Assembly: GCA_034408895.1 (NCBI GenBank)
Contig: JAWXCI010000020.1
Location: 1-53,993 of the forward strand
Length of the DNA stretch: 53,993 bases
Origin: UBA4660 sp034408895
Lineage (GTDB): Bacteria; Bacteroidota; Bacteroidia; Flavobacteriales_D; Sanyastnellaceae
Reading direction: 5' to 3'
Below, piece after piece: positions 7,644 to 15,233 of this stretch (position 1 is its first letter; each line of letters starts with the position of its first letter). Below the pieces are notes generated by a model, which was not told the DNA's origin, made no database searches, and worked only from the letters and a program-made list of their open reading frames with translations. Made by a program: the position numbers and the translations under genes.

Positions 7644-9578
7644 CTACCGGATGATGAGAACGTGACCGTTCAGTTTTTTCGCAACCGTGTTAGAGGTGAT
7701 TTTTATTTCCCAAACATAAACACCATCGCGAACGAAATGCTCACCGTCATGTACATCACCCATCCATCCTTTGCCAGGTTCTTCGGTATGGAAAATCACT
7801 TCTCCCCAACGGTCATAAACCATAAATGAATAATCTTCTACCGGCCAGGTGGTGAAAATGCTTGGGCGGAAAAGCTCATTGATGCCGTCATGATTCGGAG
7901 TAAAAGCGTTGGGGACATACACATCAATGATGGTAGGAATCAACACCTGGCAGGCTTGCACCAGAATTTCTGAAGTATGAGTTTGGCAAGTGAGTTCGAG
8001 TTCGCAGGAATATACTCCCGCTATGAAAACCGGAATTTCTTTTCCCTGCGCTCCTGTATTCCACACAAGGCTGTCGTTTTCTCCAAGGTCGGTTATCATC
8101 AGGCTGTCTCCTTCTTCCAAACAATATTCGGAAAGTGAAAGTGAAATGGGATTGGCAACTGAGTCAATCACTGTAACCGATACTTCATCATTGGTGATGC
8201 ACCCATTCACATCAACATCCACACTGTAATCTCCTTCTTCTGTTGCGATGAAACCGGGAAGTGTGGAACCATCCTGCCACAAGTAAGTTGCTCCGGCTGT
8301 GGTTGCATTCAGTTGCAGTGTTTCATCAAAACAAATGGTAGAATCGGGGCCGAGGTCAATAACAGGATAAGGTGTGAAGTCAACATCCACATCATCACTG
8401 TCGGCACAATTTCCTAGTGTGATTTCAATGGAATAATTTCCTGCTGTTGATACACTCAAAGTGGGCTGTGTACTGTCATCCGACCACAAGTAGGTTGCGC
8501 CTGCCGTTGTTGCATCAAGCAACACATCTTCGCCTTCACATGCACCCACATCGGCACCCAGGTTTGCAACAGGTGTTGCATCCACTGCGAGTACCATGCT
8601 GTCCGATGATGAGCAACTTCCAAAGGAAACAGTGCATGAATAATTTACATCCACACTGGCAGTGTAAGTTGCAGATGTGGCACCATCCTGCCACAGGTAA
8701 GTTGCTCCGGGGGTTGTGGCATCGAGCAAGATATTTTCTCCGCTACAGATGCTGGTATCTGCACCAATGTCAACAACAGGTGGTGTGATAAAGTCAACGA
8801 ACACATCATCCGAATAAACGCAGGCGTCAACAGTTACTTCAACAGAATAATTTCCATCCGCAGTTGCATCAAGGGTGTTGTTGGTGGAGTTATCACTCCA
8901 GAGGTAAGTACCATCGGGAAGTGTTGCATCAAGCGTCAAAGATTCTCCTTCGCACAAAATGGCATCATCGCCAAGATCCAAAACAAGAGGGCACGACACG
9001 GTGTCGAAAGAAAAATTGTCAATCTGTGTCCAGTCGCTGGTGCCGCCTGTAGCCATGCTCACTGAGATGTAGAGCGCATCAAACGGTGCAGTGAAGGTGA
9101 GTGTGCGCTGTGTCCAGGTGGCTTCAACAGGAGTACCTACGGTGTATAATATGGTTCCTATATCGTTGTTGATAGTGCTCACTCCAATCTGAATGGGAGG
9201 AGCAGAAGTGGAGAAGCCGGGACTTACGCATGCCCTGTCCCAAAATGAAAAAGTGTAGCTCTGTCCGCTGATGAGGGTGGATGTAAGTGTGAGTGTGATG
9301 GCATCCGTAATTCCACCGGTGAGCGCTACGAACCACGAACCATTTTGCGCTAAACCACAATAGGTTGCGCTGTTCATTATATCCATGTCACCATAAGACC
9401 CGAAAGCAAAACAATCAGCCATCATGGAATTGTAGGTGTCGTTAGTGAGGTTTATCTGGTCGAAACCACCTGCGGTGTTGTTTTCAAAATCTCCGTTGAG
9501 GAAAGTTTGTCCTATTGTCAATTGATAATTGACAATTGACAATAGAAATAACAGAGTCCGAAGCAAATAGTGTTTCAT
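7644..9578 (-). CDS. T9SS type B cargo protein with Ig/PKD-like repeats
   Basis: A 644-residue secreted protein. A signal peptide ending in QLTIGQ is followed by a domain starting TFLNGDFENN (residues 25-195), which resembles a carbohydrate-binding or lamin-like jelly roll. Four repeats of the pattern D-L-G-x-D-x-x-x-C-x-G-E-x-L-x-L-D-A-T, about 85 residues apart, then follow and are Ig/PKD-like. The last 90 residues, from YVPNAFTPNHDGINE through YDRWGEVIF to LNGHVLIIR, are a gliding-motility-type C-terminal domain, the T9SS type B signal. The protein is thus exported by T9SS and held at the cell surface or released; the function is probably adhesive. Part of the signal peptide is encoded by a heptamer quasi-palindrome at 9512-9545. 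Confidence 0.93.
   Translation of the reverse strand: MKHYLLRTLLFLLSIVNYQLTIGQTFLNGDFENNTAGGFDQINLTNDTYNSMMADCFAFGSYGDMDIMNSATYCGLAQNGSWFVALTGGITDAITLTLTSTLISGQSYTFSFWDRACVSPGFSTSAPPIQIGVSTINNDIGTILYTVGTPVEATWTQRTLTFTAPFDALYISVSMATGGTSDWTQIDNFSFDTVSCPLVLDLGDDAILCEGESLTLDATLPDGTYLWSDNSTNNTLDATADGNYSVEVTVDACVYSDDVFVDFITPPVVDIGADTSICSGENILLDATTPGATYLWQDGATSATYTASVDVNYSCTVSFGSCSSSDSMVLAVDATPVANLGADVGACEGEDVLLDATTAGATYLWSDDSTQPTLSVSTAGNYSIEITLGNCADSDDVDVDFTPYPVIDLGPDSTICFDETLQLNATTAGATYLWQDGSTLPGFIATEEGDYSVDVDVNGCITNDEVSVTVIDSVANPISLSLSEYCLEEGDSLMITDLGENDSLVWNTGAQGKEIPVFIAGVYSCELELTCQTHTSEILVQACQVLIPTIIDVYVPNAFTPNHDGINELFRPSIFTTWPVEDYSFMVYDRWGEVIFHTEEPGKGWMGDVHDGEHFVRDGVYVWEIKITSNTVAKKLNGHVLIIR
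9512..9545. repeat. heptamer quasi-palindrome inside a signal-peptide coding region
   Basis: A perfect 13-nt inverted repeat (CTATTGTCAATTG and CAATTGACAATAG) with an 8-nt spacer. Read in 7-nt steps it consists of the words TTGTCAA, TTGATAA, TTGACAA and TTGACAA. On the minus strand it encodes LSIVNYQLTIG, the end of the signal peptide of the neighbouring T9SS cargo gene. Confidence 0.85.
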
Positions 9579-9693
9579 TTCAATTGTGCTGACTGCCCAA
9601 AGTGGCTATTGGTTGCGACAAAGGAAAGCAGTTTGTGCAGAAAGCTGTGTTACCCTTTTGTAACCCCCGCCATTTTTTCCAGCGATATTCCGC

Positions 9694-9727
9694 AAACAAA
9701 AAAGGCTTCTTCCCTACGGAAAAAGCC
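9694..9727 (-). terminator. intrinsic terminator of rpmG-DUF4295
   Basis: Read on the minus strand, a hairpin (GGCT...TTCC, CGTA loop region, GGAA...AGCC) is followed by CCTTTTTTGTTTG. It lies 74 bases after the DUF4295 stop, with the heptamer cassette in between. Confidence 0.65.
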
Positions 9728-9739
9728 ATCATTTTCAAG

Positions 9740-9809
9740 TTGGCAGTAGTCAGGAGCGGGACTGCGCACTGCCCACTGCCCACTGTTTACTGCACACTTA
9801 TCACTGTTT
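9740..9809. repeat. inverted heptamer cassette, TTGGCAG/ACTGCCC type
   Basis: The left arm has TTGGCAG and TAGTCAG (9740-9753). A 7-nt spacer follows, then seven words that all start with ACT (ACTGCGC, ACTGCCC twice, ACTGTTT, ACTGCAC, ACTTATC, ACTGTTT) up to 9809. The last words cover the stop codon and the final codons of DUF4295. The words match those of the cassette at 53937-53993. Confidence 0.8.
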
Positions 9810-9953
9810 GAGCCAAGCCTGAACGGTGTCGTTGTGCACAATTTCTTCCTTGAAAGTGTAAGCGCCAGTCTTGGGCGATTTCACCATCTTAATCACCTTC
9901 GAGTGGTTTTTGCCACTTCCGGTTTGCAATGTTGCTACTACTTTCTTTGCCAT
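9801..9953 (-). CDS. DUF4295 family small basic protein
   Basis: A 50-residue protein: MAKKVVATLQTGSGKNHSK, then VIKMVKSPKTGAYTFKEE, ending in VQAWLKQ. This matches the DUF4295 family of Bacteroidota, which is encoded directly after ribosomal protein L33 and is thought, by context only, to be ribosome-associated. It lies 11 bases downstream of rpmG on the same strand. In relatives the order is commonly rpmB-rpmG-DUF4295-ftsY; rpmB and ftsY are missing here. Its stop codon and last codons lie within the heptamer cassette at 9740-9809, so the C-terminus was probably reshaped by repeat insertion. Confidence 0.92.
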   Translation of the reverse strand: MAKKVVATLQTGSGKNHSKVIKMVKSPKTGAYTFKEEIVHNDTVQAWLKQ

Positions 9954-9964
9954 GTTTTCCTGGT

Positions 9965-10147
9965 ATTATTTGATTTCTTTGTGTACGGTTTTGCGTTTGA
10001 GGATCGGGTTGAATTTCTTCTTCTCGATACGGTCGGGAGTATTCTTCCTATTCTTGGTGGTAATGTACCTGCTGGTGCCGGGAAGATTTGATTCCTTCAT
10101 CTCGGTACATTCAAGTATCACCTGTATGCGGTTGCCTTTTTTTGCCA
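9965..10147 (-). CDS. rpmG: 50S ribosomal protein L33
   Basis: A 60-residue basic protein with the L33 core: RIQVILECTEMKESN, then GTSRYITTKNRKNTPDR and KKKFNPILKRKTVHKE. It belongs to the large ribosomal subunit. Only one Cys (residue 14) is present, so this is the zinc-free form lacking both CxxC pairs. It starts a two-gene unit with DUF4295. A well-formed promoter, TTG-N19-TACATTTG on the minus strand at 10171-10200, lies just upstream. Confidence 0.95.
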
Positions 10148-10170
10148 TTGTCTAAAAGTTTTACGGGCGG

Positions 10171-10200
10171 CAAATGTAATGGGTTCTTATTGATGGGCAA
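10171..10200 (-). promoter_or_regulatory. Bacteroidota-type promoter of rpmG
   Basis: On the minus strand TTG (-33) is followed by 19 bases and TACATTTG (-7), then GCCGCCCG. This fits the TTG-N19-TAnnTTTG consensus of the primary sigma factor of Bacteroidota. The leader is short, about 20 bases. Confidence 0.65.
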
Positions 10201-10297
10201 AAGGTAGAGCCTGTTTAAAATTTTATCAGTCGATTCGTTAGGTGTCTTTTTCGCCCATACTTCGATGAAATTTTTTCATATAGCAACCACCATCTGC

Positions 10298-10337
10298 GTT
10301 CCGGGTTTCAAGTATCTGGAACTAATGAACCCGGAAC
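10298..10337 (+). promoter_or_regulatory. inverted repeat upstream of the peptidase gene
   Basis: A perfect 10-bp inverted repeat, GTTCCGGGTT and AACCCGGAAC, with a 20-nt spacer. It lies 7 bases before a promoter-like TATCTTCG (10344-10351) and 39 bases before the likely start codon at 10376. It may be an operator or, less likely, an RNA stem. Confidence 0.45.
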
Positions 10338-10375
10338 CTCAGTTATCTTCGCCCACCAAAAATTTCCAAAAAATT

Positions 10376-12424
10376 ATGAGAACACTTCGTATTGCAACTC
10401 TGCTCATGCTGGGCATGGGCTTTTTTATTTCATCCACCGCGCAGATAAAAGCGGTGGTAGCCAAACCCTCTCAACCTTGTGTGGATGATGCCACTGGTTT
10501 CGTTTGGGAAGTGGACAAGTTTGCCGACATCCGCATTCTTCGTTACCGCATTCCGTGTTGGGATAAGCTCACCTCTAAACAAAAAGAGTACGTGTACTAC
10601 CTCACTCAGGCGGGGCTGGCAGGCAGGGACATTATGTGGGACCAGAATTACGAACACAACCTTGAAATTCGCAGTGCTCTCGAAAGCGTCTACACCAAAT
10701 ACAAGGGAGACAAGACCGCCCAGGCGTGGCTGGATTTTGAAACCTATCTCAAACAAATCTGGATGAGCAATGGCATCCACCACCATTATTCCAACCAGAA
10801 ACACGAGCCGAAGTTCACTTCCACTTACTTCAAGGAGTTGCTCGCTGCAACCACTACAACTATTAGTGAAAAAGCGATGGCTGCCATCTTCGATCCCAAA
10901 GTGGCACCCCGCAAAGTGGAGAAGGACGCAGCTAAGGGTTTGGTGGAAAACAGCGCTGTGAATTTCTATGGCGAAGGCGTCACTACCGAAGAAGCACAGC
11001 GTTTCTATGCAGACAAGAATGCAGCTAACGAACGCAATGCTGTGTCTCATGGCCTCAATTCGAGGCTGGACAAAGTGGACGGTAAACTGGTGGAGAACGT
11101 TTACAAAATTGGCGGACTCTATAGCGCAGCGCTCGAAAAAGTGGTGGGGTGGCTGGAGCAGGCCGAGAAGGTTACTGAGAATGATAAACAAGCTGCTGCA
11201 CTTCGCCACCTCATTTCATACTACAAAACAGGCGACCTCAAAACATGGGACGATTACAACATTGCATGGGTGAATGCCACTGAGGGCGATATTGATTTTA
11301 TCCACGGTTTTGTGGAAGTGTACAACGACCCCCTGGGGCTGCGCGGTTCCTACGAAAGCATTGTTGAGATAAACGATTTCGATGCCAGCGAGCGCATGAA
11401 GGTGATGATGGAAAACGCCCAGTGGTTCGAAGATAATTCGCCCACCATGAAAGAACACAAGAAGGCGGAAGTGAAGGGTATTACTTACAGAGTGGTGAAT
11501 GTGGCTGGCGAAAGTGGTGATGCCAGTCCTGCAACACCGGTGGGTGTAAACCTGCCCAACGCACAATGGATTCGCACCATACACGGTTCGAAAAGTGTGA
11601 GCCTGGGCAACATTGAGAACGCCTATAGCAACGCTTCAGGTGGTGGTATGCTGGAAGAGTTTTGCCACGATGCACAAGAGGTAGAGTTGGCCAAAAAGTA
11701 TGGCGACCTTGCCGGAAAACTTCATACTGCCATGCACGAGGTAATTGGCCACGCTAGCGGGCAACTGGAAAGCGGGGTACAATCATCTTCCCTTGCCCTC
11801 AAAGAATTTCACAGCACCATTGAAGAAGGCCGTGCCGACCTGGTGGCCCTCTATTATATAATGGACCAGAAACTGGTGGACATTGGCCTGATGGAAAGTC
11901 TCGACATTGGTAAAGTGGAATATGATGGCTATATACGCAACGGCCTGATGGTGCAATTGCGCAGGCTCAAACCGGGCGAAGACATTGAGGAAGCGCACAT
12001 GCGCAATCGCGCCTGGGTTAGCCGTTGGGTATATGATAAAGGAAAATCAGCAGGCGTAATTGCCCAGGTAAAGCGCGATGGCAAAACATATTACGACATT
12101 AAAGATTACACAAAACTGCGTGAGCTTTTCGGCCAGTTATTGAAAGAAGTGCAGCGCATTACTTCGCAGGGAGATTATGAAGCAGCAAAGGCTTTGGCCG
12201 ATGGCTATGGCAAAACAGTGGATCAATCCTTATTGAAAGAAGTGCTGGAACGTTCCTCTAAATTAAACATCCCTCCCTATGCAGGTTTTATCAATCCATT
12301 GCTCGAACCTATAAAAAACGCTGGCGGTAAAATCTTGGACGTGAAGGTGAAGTATATGGACACCTTTGCCGCACAAATGATTTACTACAGCCGTAATTAT
12401 TCTACGCTGGTTACACGTAAATAA
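10376..12424 (+). CDS. dipeptidyl-peptidase III (M49 family)
   Basis: The start at 10376 is preferred over the open frame from 10265. It gives a signal peptide (MRTLRIATLLMLGMGFFISS, ending near TAQ) and leaves the inverted repeat and a promoter-like box outside the gene. The mature protein has the M49 zinc motif in the form HEVIGH with the pentapeptide-like spacing of Bacteroidota enzymes, followed by EEGRADLVALY carrying the third ligand. M49 enzymes release dipeptides from the N-terminus of short peptides. The signal peptide points to a periplasmic enzyme that feeds on peptides. The downstream end is marked by a strong terminator. The family is often misannotated as dihydrofolate reductase; nothing here supports that. 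Confidence 0.93.
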   Translation: MRTLRIATLLMLGMGFFISSTAQIKAVVAKPSQPCVDDATGFVWEVDKFADIRILRYRIPCWDKLTSKQKEYVYYLTQAGLAGRDIMWDQNYEHNLEIRSALESVYTKYKGDKTAQAWLDFETYLKQIWMSNGIHHHYSNQKHEPKFTSTYFKELLAATTTTISEKAMAAIFDPKVAPRKVEKDAAKGLVENSAVNFYGEGVTTEEAQRFYADKNAANERNAVSHGLNSRLDKVDGKLVENVYKIGGLYSAALEKVVGWLEQAEKVTENDKQAAALRHLISYYKTGDLKTWDDYNIAWVNATEGDIDFIHGFVEVYNDPLGLRGSYESIVEINDFDASERMKVMMENAQWFEDNSPTMKEHKKAEVKGITYRVVNVAGESGDASPATPVGVNLPNAQWIRTIHGSKSVSLGNIENAYSNASGGGMLEEFCHDAQEVELAKKYGDLAGKLHTAMHEVIGHASGQLESGVQSSSLALKEFHSTIEEGRADLVALYYIMDQKLVDIGLMESLDIGKVEYDGYIRNGLMVQLRRLKPGEDIEEAHMRNRAWVSRWVYDKGKSAGVIAQVKRDGKTYYDIKDYTKLRELFGQLLKEVQRITSQGDYEAAKALADGYGKTVDQSLLKEVLERSSKLNIPPYAGFINPLLEPIKNAGGKILDVKVKYMDTFAAQMIYYSRNYSTLVTRK

Positions 12425-12440
12425 GCAATAGACAAAGGGT

Positions 12441-12456
12441 CCCGATAAAAATCGGG
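12441..12456 (+). terminator. small hairpin after the M49 gene
   Basis: CCCGAT, AAAA loop, ATCGGG, 17 bases after the stop codon. There is no T-tract; it may stabilise the 3' end ahead of the main terminator. Confidence 0.35.
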
Positions 12457-12473
12457 ATTCCGCTACACTTCAC

Positions 12474-12510
12474 AAAAGGCGGTTCGCAAGACCCGCCTTT
12501 TTTTTTTGTA
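12474..12510 (+). terminator. intrinsic terminator
   Basis: AAAAGGCGG and CCGCCTTTT form a 9-bp stem over a 10-nt loop, followed by a run of T that makes ten in total. This is a strong rho-independent terminator for the M49 peptidase gene. Confidence 0.85.
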
Positions 12511-12568
12511 AAAATTTTCTCCCACTTAACCCTCACTCCATTTGCTTTTCGCATGCCTAATTGCAAAC

Positions 12569-12679
12569 ATGCCTAAACAACAAACCATCACCGCCCTCAT
12601 TGCCGGTCAAATCACCACACTCGAAATTAAGATAAGAAGGCGTAAACTTCAGAGTAGTAATTTTGAAAGGGCGTATTGA
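12569..12679 (+). CDS. possible 36-residue peptide
   Basis: An ATG frame of 36 residues, MPKQQTITALIAGQITTLE then IKIRRRKLQSSNFERAY, ends inside a hairpin terminator. It has no recognisable family and may be a leader peptide or a remnant. The only support is its position between two terminators. Confidence 0.25.
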   Translation: MPKQQTITALIAGQITTLEIKIRRRKLQSSNFERAY

Positions 12680-12698
12680 ATACGCCCATTTTTTGTTC
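12668..12698 (+). terminator. intrinsic terminator
   Basis: GGGCGTATT and AATACGCCC form a near-perfect stem followed by ATTTTTTG. It separates the small frame at 12569 from the hypothetical gene that starts at 12722. Confidence 0.7.
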
Positions 12699-12721
12699 CG
12701 AGCACGCATAATCCAAACACA

Positions 12722-14133
12722 ATGAGCCAAGGAATTTTCGACCAACTCCTATTCGGTCTTGAAAATTTCATCGTCAAGTCAGGGATAAGGACTAAAGTGA
12801 TCTCAGGTCACACATTTACAGAAGACCTTCACATTAAAGTGGGGAGTTTAAGCCCCGAGAATATTCACATTGAATTCCAAAATTGCATTTTCGAAAGAGA
12901 GCTTACCATTCAAGAAGTTTCTAAGCCCAATCACAGTCTAAAATTTGATGGTTGTACATTCTTTATTTTCTTGATAAAGCGAACTGAACTAAGAAACCTG
13001 CACGTTGCTTCATCCGCAATAACTCATCTAAAAATTATTGACTCCAACATCAAGAAAAATTTTTGCGGTTTAAGGAACACAAAGGAGTTTGACGCTATAC
13101 TAAAAGAACATGTAGGATATGCTAAAATGTATTTGAAGATTGTTGAGCCGGATAAGTATTTTACACCCTTAACAGATTTGGAAGTAGCGAGAGAATTGTC
13201 CATTTATAGACCCTCGATTAACCTCAGTGACCTTGGCGATTCAGAGGTGATCTTTCGCGGGGTGAATAGTCCCATTTTCTACTCATTTGGATTGGCAGCT
13301 ATTAACAAACCTTTACCCTCCATTCGAGTTGAACATATCAGATGCAAGGAATTGAATTTGTCAGGCACCAATAGCTCTTCAATCATTTCATTCTACAAGA
13401 TTCAGGTGCATCACCTCGTTTGCAAATTTCTTTTTAATCAATCTTCGCTCTCTTTCACCAAAGTCGAGGCCCTCTCCGATTTAATTGGACTTGCTGGGCA
13501 TCCCTCGGTATTCAGTATCAACGATTCTGACTTAGGAAAAACCAGTTTCCTTGGATGCAGTTTTAGCAGCTACTACAAATTACCATTTCACAGTTCACAA
13601 TTGAGCCTCTTATCTCTTGCAAACAATAGTTGGCCAACGAACGCAACCCCATTTAAACTTGGAACTTCTGACCATAGTCTGTTAAGAGAAGTTTTTCGTC
13701 AACTCAAACATGCCAATTCAACTCAAGGTGACTCACTATTGGAAAAGCATTTCTATCGCCTCGAAATGGATGAACTTTCGCAAATTGAATATTGTAATAA
13801 ACACTATCAAAATTGGTGGTACTTTCTCTAAGTAAAATTACCAGTAACTATGGCACCAGTCTTATCAGGCCCTTACTTGCATACTTGTGGCTTGTCTTAC
13901 CGGTCTACCTTCTTTACATTATTTGTTCTAACGACAGTTCAAGTACATTCGAGAAGTGCTATGAGATACCCAGTAAACTTTCAATTGTCGAGTCAATCAA
14001 ATTTTTCATTCCTATCAGAGCCTTTGATCCCAATTTGATAGCCTTCGCTCTCTCTCTTGATATCCTTGGTCGTGTTGCATCTACTTTCCTAATCTACAAC
14101 TTTATTCGCGCTACTCGCAGGTTCATTAGCTAG
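12722..14133 (+). pseudogene. pentapeptide-repeat-like membrane protein split by a frameshift
   Basis: The first frame (12722-13831, 369 residues) is rich in beta-helix-like steps such as LKFDGCTFFIFL and LHVASSAITHLKIIDSNI and ends after EYCNKHYQNWWYFL. A second frame in the -1 register then runs from this point to 14133; it continues LSKITSNYGTSLIRPLLAYL and has two or three membrane segments. In related bacterial proteins a beta-helix region is followed directly by Y-x-x-x-K-x-x-SNYG-x-S-x-x-RP and membrane helices, so both parts are one gene. The shift lies at 13820-13835. No classic slippery heptamer is present, so it is a mutation or a sequencing error. The gene is AT-richer than its neighbours and may be acquired. 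Function unknown. Confidence 0.7.
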
Positions 14134-14256
14134 AAGTTCGGTCTCATAAGTATTTGTATCCCTACTTGGCCGTTTTGTAAACCCCTCCACCCCCAAAACC
14201 CCATAACCACCTCAAAACCAACACGCAACCTCTAACGACAATCAAGAAACCCCCAC

Positions 14257-14424
14257 CGTCAAACCCGTTTTCCACACCGTCACATCGGTATTCCACAACG
14301 TCACATCGGTTTTCAACTCCTCACCGTCAGAAATGTCAAAAGTTTTGTCAGAAATGGCAAACGTCACATCGATTTTGACAAACGTCACATCGGTTTTCAA
14401 CAACGTCACATCAGTTTTGACCAA
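14257..14424. repeat. tandem array of eight 21-nt units
   Basis: The units start with CGTCACATCGGTTTTCAAC or close variants and follow each other at exactly 21 nt; two central units are degenerate. Because 21 is a multiple of three, frames stay open on both strands. A minus-strand frame (14242-14430) reads as 7-residue repeats of the form L-K-T-D-V-T-L/F. I see no promoter or family and do not call it a gene. The rest of the gap 14134-14488 shows nothing else. Confidence 0.85.
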
Positions 14425-14488
14425 CCTCAACCCAGAAACTCACTCCGTTTTACCCTTTTCCCATCCTCCATTTGCATTTAGCCTTTCC

Positions 14489-15211
14489 CTATTCCTCATC
14501 GCGCCTTTGCACCTTTGCGTTATACACACCCTTAAAACCATACTTCTTCCTGAAATGCCTCACAAACCCCACAATAACAAAACTCCCCACCACCGTTGGC
14601 GCGAGCCACCTCAGCACCATCGGCCCCACGTGCACAGCATTTACAAGAAAGGCTGTAGTAGCGGCTATATAAGACCCAATCATTCTACCAAGATGCGAGA
14701 AGAGCCAGCTCATTTTGCCATACACCTTGTGGCGTTTTCCCCTTGCGAAGTAATTATAATCCTCAACGCCCGACCAGCATTGTATACCACCGAACACCAT
14801 GGAAATAATGGCGAGGCTTGTATAATCTACAGTGAAAAGCCAGGCAGCCAGACCAAGCAAACCCAATCCGGTAATCACCCCGCCTATACACATCACCGTG
14901 TCGAACATCCTTGCCGGATTATTCTTCAATCTTGCCAAACGAAAACCAGAAGTGACAAGATAAATGCTGAACACCGCAATGATGAACAGGAACAACGCCC
15001 CTATGTTTTCTTCAAGATGGATACTCATCCGGTAAACACAGGTAGCCATGGCGGAAATACCTACAAACCACATCAGGTATAAATAAGCGAGGCCCATCAG
15101 CCGGTGGCGCCTGCCGAATTTGGGTAAGATTAATTGTGCAAGACCAAGAAGCAGCACTAAAGTTCCCCCTGCAATGTGCGCATTGCGCAGCAATTCAAAC
15201 CATGTTGGCAT
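14489..15211 (-). CDS. multi-pass membrane protein, DUF2306-like
   Basis: A 240-residue protein with seven or eight hydrophobic helices. The opening LLRNAHIAGGTLVLLLGLAQ, with a His in the first helix, and FGRRHRLMGLAYLYLMW in the next loop resemble DUF2306-type membrane proteins. It follows arsC by 22 bases on the same strand and so is probably cotranscribed with the ars genes, in the place where an arsenite pump would be expected; it does not look like ArsB or Acr3. The last ten residues, NAKVQRRDEE, are encoded by a GCGCCTTTG/CACCTTTG repeat and are probably not part of the conserved fold. Function unknown. Confidence 0.75.
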   Translation of the reverse strand: MPTWFELLRNAHIAGGTLVLLLGLAQLILPKFGRRHRLMGLAYLYLMWFVGISAMATCVYRMSIHLEENIGALFLFIIAVFSIYLVTSGFRLARLKNNPARMFDTVMCIGGVITGLGLLGLAAWLFTVDYTSLAIISMVFGGIQCWSGVEDYNYFARGKRHKVYGKMSWLFSHLGRMIGSYIAATTAFLVNAVHVGPMVLRWLAPTVVGSFVIVGFVRHFRKKYGFKGVYNAKVQRRDEE

Positions 15212-15233
15212 GGCGCAAATAAAACGTGCTTCG

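Noticed and set aside
12557..12745. Minus-strand frame of 62 residues
   Set aside because: It runs through a terminator hairpin and the start of the next gene, with no recognisable domain.
13820..13835. Programmed -1 frameshift in the beta-helix gene
   Set aside because: The bases around the stop do not form an X-XXY-YYZ slippery site and no clear downstream stem is seen.
14333..15082. Plus-strand frame of 249 residues
   Set aside because: It is the shadow of the DUF2306-like gene plus the 21-nt array and has no sensible composition (Pro/His/Thr-rich).
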